Assembly: GCF_022682495.2 (NCBI RefSeq)
Contig: NC_071397.1
Span: 19,292,739 to 19,356,738 of the forward strand
Reading direction: 5' to 3'
Source: Desmodus rotundus
Taxonomy: Eukaryota; Chordata; Mammalia; Chiroptera; Phyllostomidae
DNA length: 64,000 nt
Shown here: positions 22,930-34,499 of the stretch, piece by piece
How the letters are laid out: each line of letters starts with the position of its first letter
Numbering within the stretch: the stretch's first letter is position 1
Notes under the pieces: generated by a model
Told to the model about the DNA's origin: nothing
The model's input: only the letters and a program-made list of their open reading frames with translations
Database searches by the model: none
Translations under genes and position numbers: made by a program

Positions 22930-23810
22930 GATGGAGAAATTCTATCTTCTAGACCCTCTGCTGGGATCACTGAGTCCCTTCCTTTTCAGTAGCAGTTCCC
23001 ATGGCTAAAATTGCCAGCGTTTCCTACATTTATTTCTCTAGCCTTGGCTACTCTTCTGAATTCGAAAGTTTTACATCCTACTTCCTACTTCCTGTCTCTG
23101 TTGACATCTGACAGGCACATCAAACCTATCACAGTTAAATTGGGGTTTTATTTTTGACCCCCACCTATTTATTCCCCAGCTTTTTCTCCAAGCTGCTAAT
23201 TAGCCTATTTATCCAACCAGTTGCTCAAGAACTCAGGTCTTACCCAATTCAGCAGCAGGGCATGTTGCCCATCCCTTCAATATACATAGCCAATGTGTCT
23301 GTTCGCTCAATATTTTTTGTTCACCTGGACCCCTGTCCCTTGGGGTCTTTCTTCTTCCATTTTTGCATCCAGAGAAGCCTTTCCCATTTAGTAAACAGAG
23401 TGATCTTTTTAAAAGAGAAATTAGATCATGCTTTTTTTAAAAAAAATCCTCCATTGACTTGCACCGCAATCAAATAAAAAGTCCTTACCATTGCTTTGAT
23501 CTCTAACTTCATCTTCTACCACTATTTCCTCCCCCCTGCAACTATGTTCCAGCCATAGGAATCTCTTGATGTGTCTCAAATGTGCCAAGTTCCTCCTTTC
23601 TTTAGTGCCTTTATAATTGACATGTGAAATACATTGTTTCCAATTTTTTGCACAGTTTTAACTTCTGCTATTCATCAGTTCAAGCACTCCCTCCACATGC
23701 GGCTTTCCCCACATCCAAACTAAAGTACTATCTAGGTGCTCTTGATCAGAACACAAGGAAAGGGGCCTCATTCCCTTGCTCACCACTGTTCAATCACCTA
23801 TGTCACTAGC
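22930..23810 (+). mobile_element. LINE-2 (L2) 3' region, sense
   Basis: Ordered L2 landmarks in sense: an upstream CCT-rich block, then CAGAGTGATCTTTTTAAAAG, AAATTAGATCATGC, TCCATTGACTTGCACCGCAATC, AAAAAGTCCTTACCATTGC, and CTTCATCTTCTACCACTATTTCC. All frames are broken. Confidence 0.75.
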
Positions 23811-26689
23811 AGCTACCAAATAGATACTCAGTGGCTATAGAGAGAATAAAAAACTGAGTGAATAAATAAAAGGGAGTGGATTTCCTGAGAGTGAGATGCA
23901 GACTATCTTTAGAAAGGTTGAGAGAAATAAAAGAAAGGGAAAGGGAAGATGAGTGTGGAACACCATTCATTAGTCACTTATGACATTCTGAATGGGGCGA
24001 GTCATATCTGCACTTGAAGAAACAGGGCTTTGTTCTTGGAAGGGAAGAGCAATTTATTGCCACATTGTAAAGGCCCATTTGGTGATGAGCTGAGATGCTC
24101 CAGGAAGGCCAAGAGGGAGACATGCCAGGGGAGGGAGGAGTGCTGTTGAGTAGGTGAGGTAAGCGTAGGCTTTAAGCTGCAGGCTGAGTTCAGATTTGAT
24201 CCAGGGTATAAGAATAAACCATTGTTTGTGCTGGTGAGTAATGGCATAAAGCATTAAAAAACTAAATAATTTATAGCCTTGCCTCAGAATAAAACTCTTA
24301 TATTTGTCTGGTGTCCTAATTGATTTTCCAAATTGATGCCTAGAACAGTATGTTAAAAGTAAGAACCTTGGAGTCAAACAGACCTGTGTGCATGGTAGCA
24401 GCAATTCGCTGCTGTTTGGCCTGAACGATCTCCATGTTTCCCTCCATATCAGAGTGACTTCCTAGTTTCTAACGTAATTTTTATTTCTTTCCCCAGTTTG
24501 AAGCCTTCTAATGACTTAGCATTGCTATTCCCAGCATGGTTTTATCTCACTGATTTCGGGTGGTTCTTTTCATCACCTTGCTAACTTCTCATGCATACAC
24601 AGAGTATCAGTACAGCAAAGAACCTGGAGAGCACACCGCCACCTTTGAAACTCTTCTCCATGCTGCTCTCTCTTCTGTTATTTTCCTGATAAATTCTTAC
24701 TACTTACTCTTGTGAAATTCAATTTCTGCACCCTCAATTCAGTGATACTACCACGCTGTTTGGGTTCCTGGGGCTCTGCACCATGGCCTGGAAGCTGCCT
24801 CTGGGAGGTCGTCCCTGGGCTCATCTCTTTGCCTCCCTTCCCTTGGGAATCATAACCCCGTGTTTCTTGTTGTCCAATGTCTCAGATAATGGTTTCATAT
24901 ATTATACACACTTTTCTAGTTGTTTAAAAGTGGGAGGATGAATATAATTTCTGTTGCTCCACCATAATCAGAAGCTGAAATTCTGAAATATACATTTTAA
25001 GAAGATAAAAAATACTGAGATTGTATTGATATTGCCAATTCATAATTAACAATAGAGTGTCTAATAACTTTCAAAATTGCATACTTTACCATTAACAAAT
25101 TTTCCTTTATCATACAATATGCATATAATTTCAAAATAACAATATAATTATTAGAAAAAAATTAAAATATGAGATGTATGTGCATTTTTTTCTTGTCATG
25201 TATCCCATTGAGTACACTGTGATATAAGTCAGATGGAATTAACCTTTGCACGCCTGGACATTTTGAAATATATCTGAGCAAAACTGTTAAGGTCATAAAA
25301 AACAAGGAAGGCTGAGAAACTATCACAGTTGAGAAAAGCTCAAGGAGATCTAATTATTAAATGTAATGGCATGGGATCCTGGAATACATTAGCTTAAAAA
25401 AAAAAGACATCAGGTAAAAACTGAGGAAATCTAGCTAACTGTGGACACTGTTGAATAATATCAACGTCAGTTCGTTAATTGTGTCACGAGCACTGTTATA
25501 ACGTACATGTTAATTAAGGGAACTGAGGGGGGTGCACATATGGAGACTCTAATATCTATTAAGAATTTTTCTGTAATTCTGAAGCTATTCTAAAACTAGT
25601 CTATTAAATGTTTTAAAAACTTTTAAAAAGAAACTAGTAACTGTTAGCAGTAGTGGATCTGCTTTTTACCCTTCCTTGTGTCATCAAATTATTTGTTGCT
25701 TAATTTGAAATTGTTTTATTGTAATTTAAACAAAGAGGGTACATACATTAATTTGAGTGAATTTTCATAGGTATACAAGAAGTAAATCTGTGTGTTTGTA
25801 TTTCTCCAAGTATGTTAATGCTGTAGTGAGGACAAAGCATTTTAAATGAAAAAGAAAAAGTCTATGCTTACTCTACTGAGATGCCTTTACTTGTTAATGT
25901 AAACATTTTCATGTGTTCTTGGGTTTCCTTTTTGGATATGATGCTCTTCTATTTGCTGTCTACATCTGTTGGTGCCACACTCTTTAAATAATTTGGACTT
26001 TTTATATTTTTTAAATATTTATTATATTTCCATATTAGCTTTTTAATAATTTTTTTAATCTCTGGAGGGGGTGCAAATCTCAGTATTTCACTGAAATTGC
26101 ATTAAATTCCAAACTAATATAGGAAAACTGACATGTTTGTGATGTTGAACTGTCCTATCTGGGAATGAATAACTGGTATTTTATCCATTTGTTCATATGT
26201 GATGTTATTTCTTACAGGAGTATTTTAAGGTTTTACTTTGTATGTCTCAATATTTTATTTTCTTTGTTGTTATTATAAATTACATTACCTCTTTCATTCT
26301 TGTTTCTATAAGAAATTTATCGATTTTAATATTAATTAAAATTCCATTACTTTATTAATTTCTTTTTTTGTTTCAGTGGATCTACCATTCTTTTTAAATA
26401 GTTTAGATATAAAATTATATCATGAAGAATTAGAGATAATTCACCTCTAAATTATATGTCTCTAATTGTTACCACTTACTAAAATGTGTTGGCTAAAACT
26501 TGATTAAAATATTAAATAGTTGTGATAATGTCCATCCTTTCCTTCTTTTTTGTTCCTATTTGCTCTTTCTTTTTCTTTCTCTCTCTCTCTTTAATGTGAT
26601 GATTTAGGGAAAGTAAGATTAAATAGCATGGCCTACATGTTCCAGTCTCTTGACTTATGTGGATTTGCGTACATTTCTTTTTCTTCCTC
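23811..26689. other. Mostly unique AT-rich sequence
   Basis: 24380-24800 has weak L2-like phrases (CAGTTTGAAGCCTTCTAATGACTTAGC) but I cannot anchor it. 24990-26690 is very AT-rich with no feature. A purine/pyrimidine stretch at 26555-26592 is simple (CTTT)n/(CT)n sequence. Confidence 0.4.
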
Positions 26690-26785
26690 CTAAATTCCAA
26701 CTTCAGTGAGAGCAAGGATCATGCTTAATATATCTCTATTTCCATCACCTAGTGAAGTCATTAAAACATCAGAAGTACACTCATC
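26690..26785 (+). mobile_element. L2 3'-terminal fragment
   Basis: AGTGAGAGCAAGGATCATGCTTAATATATCTCTATTTCCATCACCTAG follows the L2 3' end pattern (GAGGGCAGGGACCATGTCTT...CCCCAGCACCTAG). Confidence 0.5.
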
Positions 26786-27387
26786 TCTCTATTCCTAGTA
26801 TTAGCAAAGTCCTTAAAATATCAGAGATACTGAATATAAGCTTATGGAAAGCATAAAGCCTAAACTACCTAATTCAAATTTATTAAAGTCAAGTATTTAT
26901 TATTTTAAAATATCTATATTTTATGTTATCAATTTTATACATAATGAAATGATCTTATAAAGATCTAAATAAAGTCTAACATTAATCTTCGATTTCATTT
27001 ATTTTACATTTTATAATTTTCCAGCTATAATATGTGACACCCCCCCTCCTAGTCTCCTACATTAAATAGTGACTCAACTTACTTTTCTTAATTATTTTTG
27101 GTAAATATTAACTATGTGAATATGCCCAGTGCTTAAGTAGAGCAGCAAATTGTTGGCCAGTATGCATGCTAATACTTTAGTATGCATTTAGCATAGGTTC
27201 AAGCTGTTAATAAGTGGCAAAGTTATATTTAGTGAAAGGACAAATAAAGTGAAATGGATTGAGAACACCATGAATTTAAAAAAATCAGTCCTGGTGCTGT
27301 TACATATCCCCTTTCCATTAAAGTCCTATTCTACCCCAACATAATCTCTGTTGCTACAAATAAGATGATTGTGGGTGTAGAACAGAG

Positions 27388-27462
27388 ACGTGGGGGTGAG
27401 TAGCACAGGGGGTGTGTAATGGGGACAACTGTAATTGCACAACAATAACAAAAGGAAAAAAA
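27388..27462 (+). mobile_element. Micro-L1: 75-bp 5'-truncated insertion
   Basis: Contains only the last part of an L1 3'UTR, GGGGACAACTGTAATTGCAC plus AACAATAACAAAAGGAAAAAAA, as at 59985-60020. Flanked by a perfect 11-bp duplication GTAGAACAGAG (27377-27387 and 27463-27473). Confidence 0.8.
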
Positions 27463-27479
27463 GTAGAACAGAGCCACAC

Positions 27480-28070
27480 CTTGTTCATGGACTATATTTG
27501 TAATTGTTGATATATTCATAACATTATTCTAGCAGCCGTTGGGGAGTGATGGATTCTTCGGTGTAGGTAAAGTAGTGATTGAGAAACATTTAGAACTGAC
27601 ACTCAAAAATAAGAGACCAACTGGCAAAAGATCATATGTCATACTGAGAAGTTCCTTTAAGGAGTATTGGGAAAGTGATTGAAGCTGCTTAAGTAGAAGA
27701 GTGAAATCTTTAGATTTGTAATTTGTAGAAAGCAATTTCTCTTGCATTGTGATATACTAGATCTATGAAGTGAACCAAGTGACTGGGAATGTGAAGGTTA
27801 TTTGAAAGGCAGAGATATTGGGGGCAAGCTGAATACATGGCAGTGACAATGAATACAAAAGAGATAAGTTTTAAAAAGCATTTCAGATGTTAAAGAGAGC
27901 CCTGATCACTAGAAATTTGCCATCTAGTCATGTGTCTAAGAAATATACTAGTATAAAGATAAACCAGGAAAGTATGTATAGAGCTGTACTAATGATTTTA
28001 GAATGAATCTTTATTCTTGCAAAACATCAGGGAGGGAAGTAGCAGGGGCCACAAAATGATATACTTTATT
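27480..28070 (-). mobile_element. Possible diverged L2, antisense
   Basis: Order and composition (GTGAAATCTTTAG..., AGATATTGGGGGCAAG...) are similar in style to reversed L2 but too diverged to be sure. Confidence 0.2.
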
Positions 28071-28086
28071 AATTATTCTTAATATT

Positions 28087-28286
28087 CTTAAAGATTTTAT
28101 TTTATTTATTTTTAGAGAGAGGAGAAAGGAAGGAGAGAGGGAAACGTCAATGGGTGGTTGCCTCTTGCATGCCCCCTACTGGGGACCTGGCCTGCAACCC
28201 AGGCATGTGACCTGACTGGGAATTGAACCAGCGACACTTTGATTCACAGGCTGGTACTCAATCCACTGAGCCACACCAGCCAGGGC
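28087..28286 (-). mobile_element. VES SINE, antisense
   Basis: Complete copy: TTTTATTTATTTTTAGAG tail side, ending CCACACCAGCCAGGGC. Flanks TAATTATTCTTAATATT and TAATTATTATTAATATT (16/17) form the target duplication. Confidence 0.92.
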
Positions 28287-29242
28287 TAATTATTATTAAT
28301 ATTTTTACTAGTACTTTTTCTTGGGGAAAGATTCTATATCCCATACTTAAGAAGCAGAGGTATTTGGTGATTGCTGCCAACAAGAACAAAAAGATAAGTA
28401 TTTAAGAACCAGGGCATTTTTACACATTGGTATGTCCTTATAAGCCAGAATGTTATATACATCAGTTGATATAATTGACAATTTAAAAAAAGAACCCACA
28501 TTATTGAAATAACATTTCTTTTTTGAAAAACTTGGAACTTAACACATCTTTGTTGGCCAATGTATAACTAAAGCATTTATTGTCAGTGTAATATTCGCAA
28601 TGAACATACAAAATTTGGTTATTCATATGAGTTCATGTATATATTTGGGTTTTCTGAAAATAAAATTTGGTTACTTATGAGTTTGTTTACCTATTTAACT
28701 TTTAAAATATCTTGGTATCCATTCTCAACTAGGTGGGTGTAAAATCGCAAGTCATGTTAGAGAAACTGTCTCATGAAGTGCATATCCCATTTTTATACTG
28801 TGAAATAAAGCATTACAGGCTCAGAAAGAAATCTCTAATCACCCTCAAATGGTATAAATCAAATATCATTAACTTAGTACGTCACGCTGTTAGCTTGTCT
28901 TTGACGAGGCTCGAATTCATAGGGAGCACGTGCCTTTGCGGAGCTTGTGCTCCGATCAAGGCTATTCATGAAGAACGTGCTGGAGCAAGGGCCTCAGAAT
29001 TTAAAAAGTTGGTGGAATAGCTTACTGAGCTGGGGATGCATGGATTGATTCATAGCAGCTGTTAATAGCTATTAAAATGTTAGCAGCGCCTGTAGAATAT
29101 TAAAGGCAAGCATTCCATTCACGATGTCGTGAAGTGTTTGAGTAAAGGTACAAATATGTTTAGCAATGAGCAGCAGTGAACACACACATCATGGATTTCA
29201 GTTCTTCCTAAATCATGTGTTTTATGAAGTTTTTTCCACAAC
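28287..29242. other. Unique sequence with one unexplained 95-codon ORF
   Basis: No repeat recognised. The plus ORF 28733-29020 (95 aa, ends FKKLVE) is discussed under findings. Its GC content rises locally (28880-29010) against an AT-rich background. Confidence 0.4.
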
Positions 29243-29428
29243 CTCTTTTATTTTTTAATTTAATCTTTATCATATTTTTCCCATTACCATTTAGTCTCTT
29301 TATACCTCTCCACCTAGCAATCACCACACTGTTGTCCGTGTCCATGAGTCCTTTTTCCTTTTTGCTCCATCCCTCCATCTCCTAACCTCCCCCCACCCCA
29401 CTAGCTGTCATCCTGCTCTCCACTATGA
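29243..29428 (-). mobile_element. L1 3'UTR fragment, antisense
   Basis: Poly-T side TTTTATTTTTTAATTTAATC, then AATCACCACACTGTTGTCCGTGTCCATGAGTCC and CCTCCCCCCACCCCACTAG. Same region as at 10400-10480. Confidence 0.7.
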
Positions 29429-30511
29429 GTCTGTATAGTAAAGTTCTAAATTCTACTACCAAGGTTATTTATATTGTAACTTGCCCAAGGCAGGCACAGC
29501 AGTGTTTGGAATGCATAGCCTCCTTCTGGTTGTGTTATAAGCTCTCACTGACACCAGCCAGACTGGTATTTTACAAAGCTTCTATTATTGAATTTCAGAA
29601 ATTTTAAGTCATGCCATGTTCATGATTTTCTTTAATTTATTCATATTTGGATTCCACTGTTTCTTTAATAAAATCATTAACCAACTGGAAGTCCTTCGTA
29701 CTTCTCCAATCAGACAATCTTGTGTCATGGGCAGAGTTGTAGGAGGAGGAATACATTCCTCTGGAACTATTCCAACCTAACAGGAAAACCTATATATAGA
29801 TTGAAATCTACTGTAATAAACTGACACCTGGTCCAGTCTATTAATGAATAGCAAGAACCAAGTCCATGGTGGAATAGAACAAGAGACACAGAGAGGGTGG
29901 CCAATGGTGATTTGAAAAGAATGCATATAAAAGACATTCTTATCTTCATCATCCTCTGTTTTTTCTGAGATGTACCATTTCCAGCTCCTGGTGGAGGGTC
30001 TCAACTCAGTGTCTTGCTTGAGGTTGCTGTGGTCAGCCAGTGAGGTCACAAGACAGCAGATGGAATGCATAAACAACCTCACTACTCCTTAATAAATCGT
30101 TCCTTTTATCTCTTGAGTAAGAAGAAATTTAATCAGGGTAAGATAATGAGTGAAGGTAGACAAATGTTTGCTAGATGGCATCCACATCCCTGGCTGACCC
30201 TCCAGCCCAAATGACATACAAACAGACCTGACCATAGAAGCTCTGTCCTTTTTCCTCCAGCATGAAATGTTGTAATTAACAACCATGTGCTTTATTGTAC
30301 TTCATATTGTGACCTGGATGCAAACTCATTTTGTACATTTTTCATTAATACTGATATAAATACAGAAAAGGGCATTTAGTATTCAATAAATACTAGACTT
30401 GACAAAGCTTTTGCCTAAAGTGTCAATGTGAGTATATATTCATTATATTCACTGAAAGAACATTCTATATTGAAGACAGTCACCACTGAAGAAAATTTGG
30501 CTTTTGTTATA
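29429..30511. other. Unique sequence, nothing recognised
   Basis: No exon or certain repeat. ORFs 29777-30082 (minus, 101 aa) and 30089-30286 lack motifs. Confidence 0.4.
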
Positions 30512-31050
30512 TTGGGTTGACCAAAAAGTTCATTTGTTGTTTTCTATACGATGACTCCGATGGCGCTTAGTTGTCCTTAACTTCATTTGAAACAATTTTG
30601 TTAGATTGTACTGTGACAGCTGTCATATCAGCATGAATAAAAAACACTAAAACTGGTGAATTTTCATTAGCCATTTTAATATTGAAGATGGAAGAAAACA
30701 TGCAACATTTTTGGTGTATTTTATTATTTCAAGAAAGGTAAAAACACAACTGAAACACAAAAAAGAGCTGTGCAGTGTATGGAGAAGGTGCTGTGACTGA
30801 TGGAATGTGTCAAAAGTGGTTTGTGAAATTTCATGCTGGAGATTTCTCGCTGGATGATGCTCCACAGTCTGGTAGATCAGTTGAAGTTGATAGTGATCAT
30901 ATTGAGACATTAATTGAGAACAATCAATGTTATACCATGTGGGAGATAGTTGACCTAATCAAAAATCCAAATCAATAGTTATGGATGAAAATGAAAAATC
31001 TGTCTTTTATTTTATAGAAAAAAATGAAATGAAATTTTTGGCCCCCTCAA
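30512..31050 (+). mobile_element. Second mariner element, internally deleted, both ends present
   Basis: Left end TTGGGTTGACCAAAAAGTTC; right end in reverse TTGAGGGGGCCAAAAATTTC, an imperfect inverted repeat, with TA on each side (30510-30511, 31051-31052). 30772-30978 encodes the transposase N-terminal region in frame: CQKWFVKFHAGDFSLDDAPQ, SGRSVEVDSDHIETLIENNQ, a mariner helix-turn-helix domain. It then stops at 30976-30978 and jumps to EKSVFYFIEK, near the C-terminus, so the DD34D catalytic core is gone. A different lineage from the 1291-1849 copy (different ends). Non-autonomous. Confidence 0.85.
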
Positions 31051-31052
31051 TA

Positions 31053-31639
31053 TTTTCAAGGTTCTGCCCTCAAAACACTTACTGAAACATTTACAACTCA
31101 GTCTTAATATTAGTATTACTATTTAAATATATAAATACATATATTTATTAATTGGATGTGAGCAGTGACCACAAACATGTAAATATGTATATTTATTAAA
31201 ATAAATATTTGAGTTATGTATATTATGTATAAAGTATTTACTTAGATATATACTATAAACATAACTTAATGAAGATCTAGTAAATATAAAGCATTTATTT
31301 AAATAGATACCTTATATTTAATTTACTTTAAGTTTATTTAAACTTTCTAATATATTTTTAAATAAATATTTTATGTTAATTTTAAATAGAGTAACAATCA
31401 TATAGCAAATTAAGTGTCACTTGATACTTGTCTAAGGGTGTGGCATGGTCATATATTGACAGATAACAGGAATGACACTCTTATACTCTAAACACTGAAG
31501 ATATTAATACATTGAAAAATATGCTGCATTTTAACCAGCAATATATTTTTGATGCTGTTTATTGCCTGAAAAAAATCCTAAAGCATTGTTTTTTAATTTC
31601 TGCTGTATACTTTTTTGAAAAAAGGGTATGTATATATGT
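31053..31639. other. AT-rich sequence, no feature
   Basis: 31120-31390 is nearly pure A/T with repeated TTTATTTAAA/TAAATAT motifs. Nothing codes. Confidence 0.6.
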
Positions 31640-31735
31640 ATGTATGTATTTATTTTTAGGAAGGGAGGGAGAAAAAAAGGGGGAGAAACATCAATATGTG
31701 GATGCCTTTCATACACCCACTACTGGGGACCTATA
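31640..31735 (-). mobile_element. Truncated VES SINE fragment, antisense
   Basis: TATTTATTTTTAGGAAGGGAGGGAG, then GAAACATCAATATGTGGATGCC, then CCCACTACTGGGGACC: the tail-proximal half of VES only. Confidence 0.75.
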
Positions 31736-32279
31736 GGTATAGTCCCTGGGTAATCATCAGGAGTTTGCCCTCTTGTGCATACAAAAAGGGGAAGTCAAAT
31801 GTTGATGTTATTTCTCTAAAATACATGATACCTTTTAAAGCTTTCCTTTGTATTGATAAAAATATGAAGAAAAAAACCTGAATTCTCAGAAATTATGCCA
31901 ATACCATGTATGATGCCTGAATATAGAACTAGAGTGCTGGAGATAAAGCTGTTTTCCTTGACCCAAACTTAAAAATTTGGAGAAAATATTCCTGCAGTCT
32001 TTGTCACTACCACTCCCAGAACTGGTAAATACTCAGACCTATAAAGGTCAATGGGCAGTGAAGCTAGGAATGTTCTCACGGGACTGAAATGGCAAAAGAA
32101 AACTAAAAAACCAGCAAGAGTATTATTGAACCAACTTTGTTTGAGGAACAATTACGATCCATACCTTTATTTCAGTCAGATGTATATTTGCTAAATGCAA
32201 TGTAGATTAATAGTTACCAAAGATGCCATAGGTTTTGCACTCAGTATGAGTACACTGTGTCTGATTTTGCCTGGTTGTA
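31736..32279. other. Unique sequence, nothing recognised
   Basis: No repeat landmark, no ORF with family motifs. Confidence 0.4.
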
Positions 32280-32990
32280 CCATACATGCATCAAGCACTC
32301 CTAAATTAATATCTCTGCCCCCCGCCCCCCACCACCCCGGAGATCTTCCCTGTATTTTAGACTTCATAGCCCTCTATCTACTTGACAGTTGCGAACTTAA
32401 TAGCCCTAATTCATGTCTTCATATTCCCTCCAAAATCTTCACCTTGAGGCTTTCCTGCACTGGCTGATGGGAACTCCATCTTTCTACCTGAGTCAGGCCA
32501 AGGACTTTGGCCACTCACTTTCTCTCACACTGCACACCGGGTCCGTCAGGCTCCTCTTGGCATCTGATTTCTCAGCAGGATTATTCTGACAGCTTTCTAA
32601 CCATTCTGCTTTCCTCACTGCTAACAGTCTTATCTTGACACAGCAGGTAGAGTAGTTTTTAAAAAATGTCCATCTGATCATATCATCCTTCAACTCAAAA
32701 CCCTCCAAAAGCTTCCATATTATTTGGAATAAAAGCCAAATTCCTTAAAATGCCCACAGGTCCTGCAAAATGTGACTCCTCATTTCCTCTTTTACCTTGT
32801 GAATTTAGAACAGGGTCTCCATAGGCATCCTCTTCCACACACAGTTTCCTCTGTTGCGAAGGTGTTACATTACTGTGGTACATGTGTTACAATTCACTTA
32901 CCGATACTGAATCAGTTAGCATTAGCTAGAGTCTATATTTTACTCAGATTTCCTTACTCTTTACCTGGTATTCTCTTTTTGTTCTAGAAT
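32280..32990 (+). mobile_element. LINE-2 3' region, sense
   Basis: Landmarks in order: a CCCCACCACCCC-rich stretch, ATCTGATCATATCATCC, TTCAACTCAAAACCCTCCAAAAGCTTCCAT, GGAATAAAAGCCAAATTCCTT and CCCACAGGTCCTGCAAAATGTG. All are standard for sense-strand L2. Confidence 0.8.
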
Positions 32991-33119
32991 CTTATCCAGC
33001 ATATCACAACTACATTTATTTGTCATGCCTTAAGTTCTTTTGGCTATGAGAGTTTTCCAAACTCTCTCCTTGCTTTCGATGACAGTGAAAATTTCGGTTT
33101 CGAGCAGTACTGTGTGTAT

Positions 33120-33990
33120 GTTAATGTGAAACGTCTCTCACCTGGGATTTGTGTGATGCTTCTCCTGTGATTAGACCAGGGTTATAGGTGTTGAGAAAGA
33201 ACTTCACAGAGTTGATTCTTAACACATCATTTCAATGATAAATACTGTCGATGACTTATTTGTATTGATGGTGACTTTAATCTAAGACCGAGGTAGTATT
33301 TGTCATATTTAGCCTCTGTAGAGTTAACGTTTTGACCTCCCTTCCCTATTGTGTTCTTGGGAAAGAAACTAATGTGCGCAGGCCACACTGAAGGAATGGG
33401 GAGTTACGCTTCACTGCCATGAGGACAGGGAGTCGACAGAAGTTACGGAATTCTACACGGGGCCTTTGTTTATTCTCCCCTATTTTGCTATTCACTCAGT
33501 AATTTATGACTGGGAACTCATGGATATTTGTTCTATAGTTTGGATTTTAACTTAATATTACTTTATTTTATTGTTCAAATTGTTCCAGCTTTGTCCATCG
33601 AGACCTTCTTTAGTGAGCCACTGTGCCCCTTTGCAGTACCCAATTCATTGTTGTGTGTGTGCGCGCGCACACACACCACTTCCTTCTGTTCTGGCACTAA
33701 AATTGCTCTGGACTTCTTTTTTTCCCTTACCCAGCCCTAGATTTAGCAATTTCTCCAAGGAGCTGTGGTCCCCCCAAATATCTGGGTGCTGGATGTGCTC
33801 ATTACTACTAGGGAAGCATGCTTCTAGTCCCTCTCAGCTGAGGGAGCAAGGAAATGTATGTGTGTACACCAACTTTTGTATAAAGACATATCTATAAACA
33901 CTTCTATATGCATTTATCTACATTTTTGTTAAGCTAAGCAGGAGCTCACAGTGAGATCTGTAACTCTAACCCATTACCACGTGGCTCATT
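33120..33990 (-). mobile_element. Old L1M-class repeat, probably antisense
   Basis: CTGTGATTAGACCAGGGTTATAGGTGTTGAG, GAAGGAATGGGGAGTTACGC, AAATTGTTCCAGCTTTG and CCTCTCAGCTGAGGGAGCAAGGAAATGTATGTGTGTA occur in the order I recall for an old L1 3'UTR class. Family and strand are from memory. The (TG)(CG)(CA) palindrome lies inside. Confidence 0.45.
33653..33676. repeat. Perfect 24-bp alternating purine-pyrimidine palindrome
   Basis: (GT)4 then (GC)4 then (AC)4, exactly self-complementary about its centre between 33664 and 33665. Such sequence can adopt Z-DNA or a cruciform. Confidence 0.9.
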
Positions 33991-33994
33991 GTAA

Positions 33995-34215
33995 CTTCCA
34001 TCCCTGTGTATCTCATGTGCATTGAGTCAGCTCCAACTCTAGGAGACCCTGTGAGTGAGTGATGTTCATCATGTCCTGCCATCAACAGCCCTGGTCTGCT
34101 CTGGCAGACTTATGGGTTCTTTTATGAGGTCAATCCATCTTATATTTGATCTTCCTTATTTTCTGCTGCCATCTATTTTTCCTAAAATTATTGTCTTTTC
34201 CAAAGACAAACATAC
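33995..34215. other. Repeat-like sequence, unclassified
   Basis: TTGAGTCAGCTCCAACTC...GGGTTCTTTTATGAGGTCAATCC...CTTCC...GCTGCCATC recalls an old interspersed repeat, but I cannot name it safely. Confidence 0.3.
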
Positions 34216-34499
34216 CTCCCCATACTTATCTACACATTTCTCCTCTTGGTTCCCATCATCCATTTACATAATTCTTCATTTATGGTGCACATGTATAGCA
34301 GTATCAGAGATGTTAACCTGCAACCCCATGAGAAACAAGTATATCAAGTAGAGGACAGAGCTATATATCATTTTATTTTTTACCTTTAGTCCCACAGACT
34401 CCGTTTATTTTCAGTTACTTAGATCAACCACTTTCCCCCCATTCCATTCAGTGAGGTTATTTTTGCATTTTTTAATACAGCTAGATTATTTGTTACAGT

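Noticed and set aside
30775..30978. Domesticated mariner DNA-binding gene
   Set aside because: The frame is only the N-terminal domain, ends at the deletion junction, and has no sign of selection from a single sequence; listed as part of the transposon instead.
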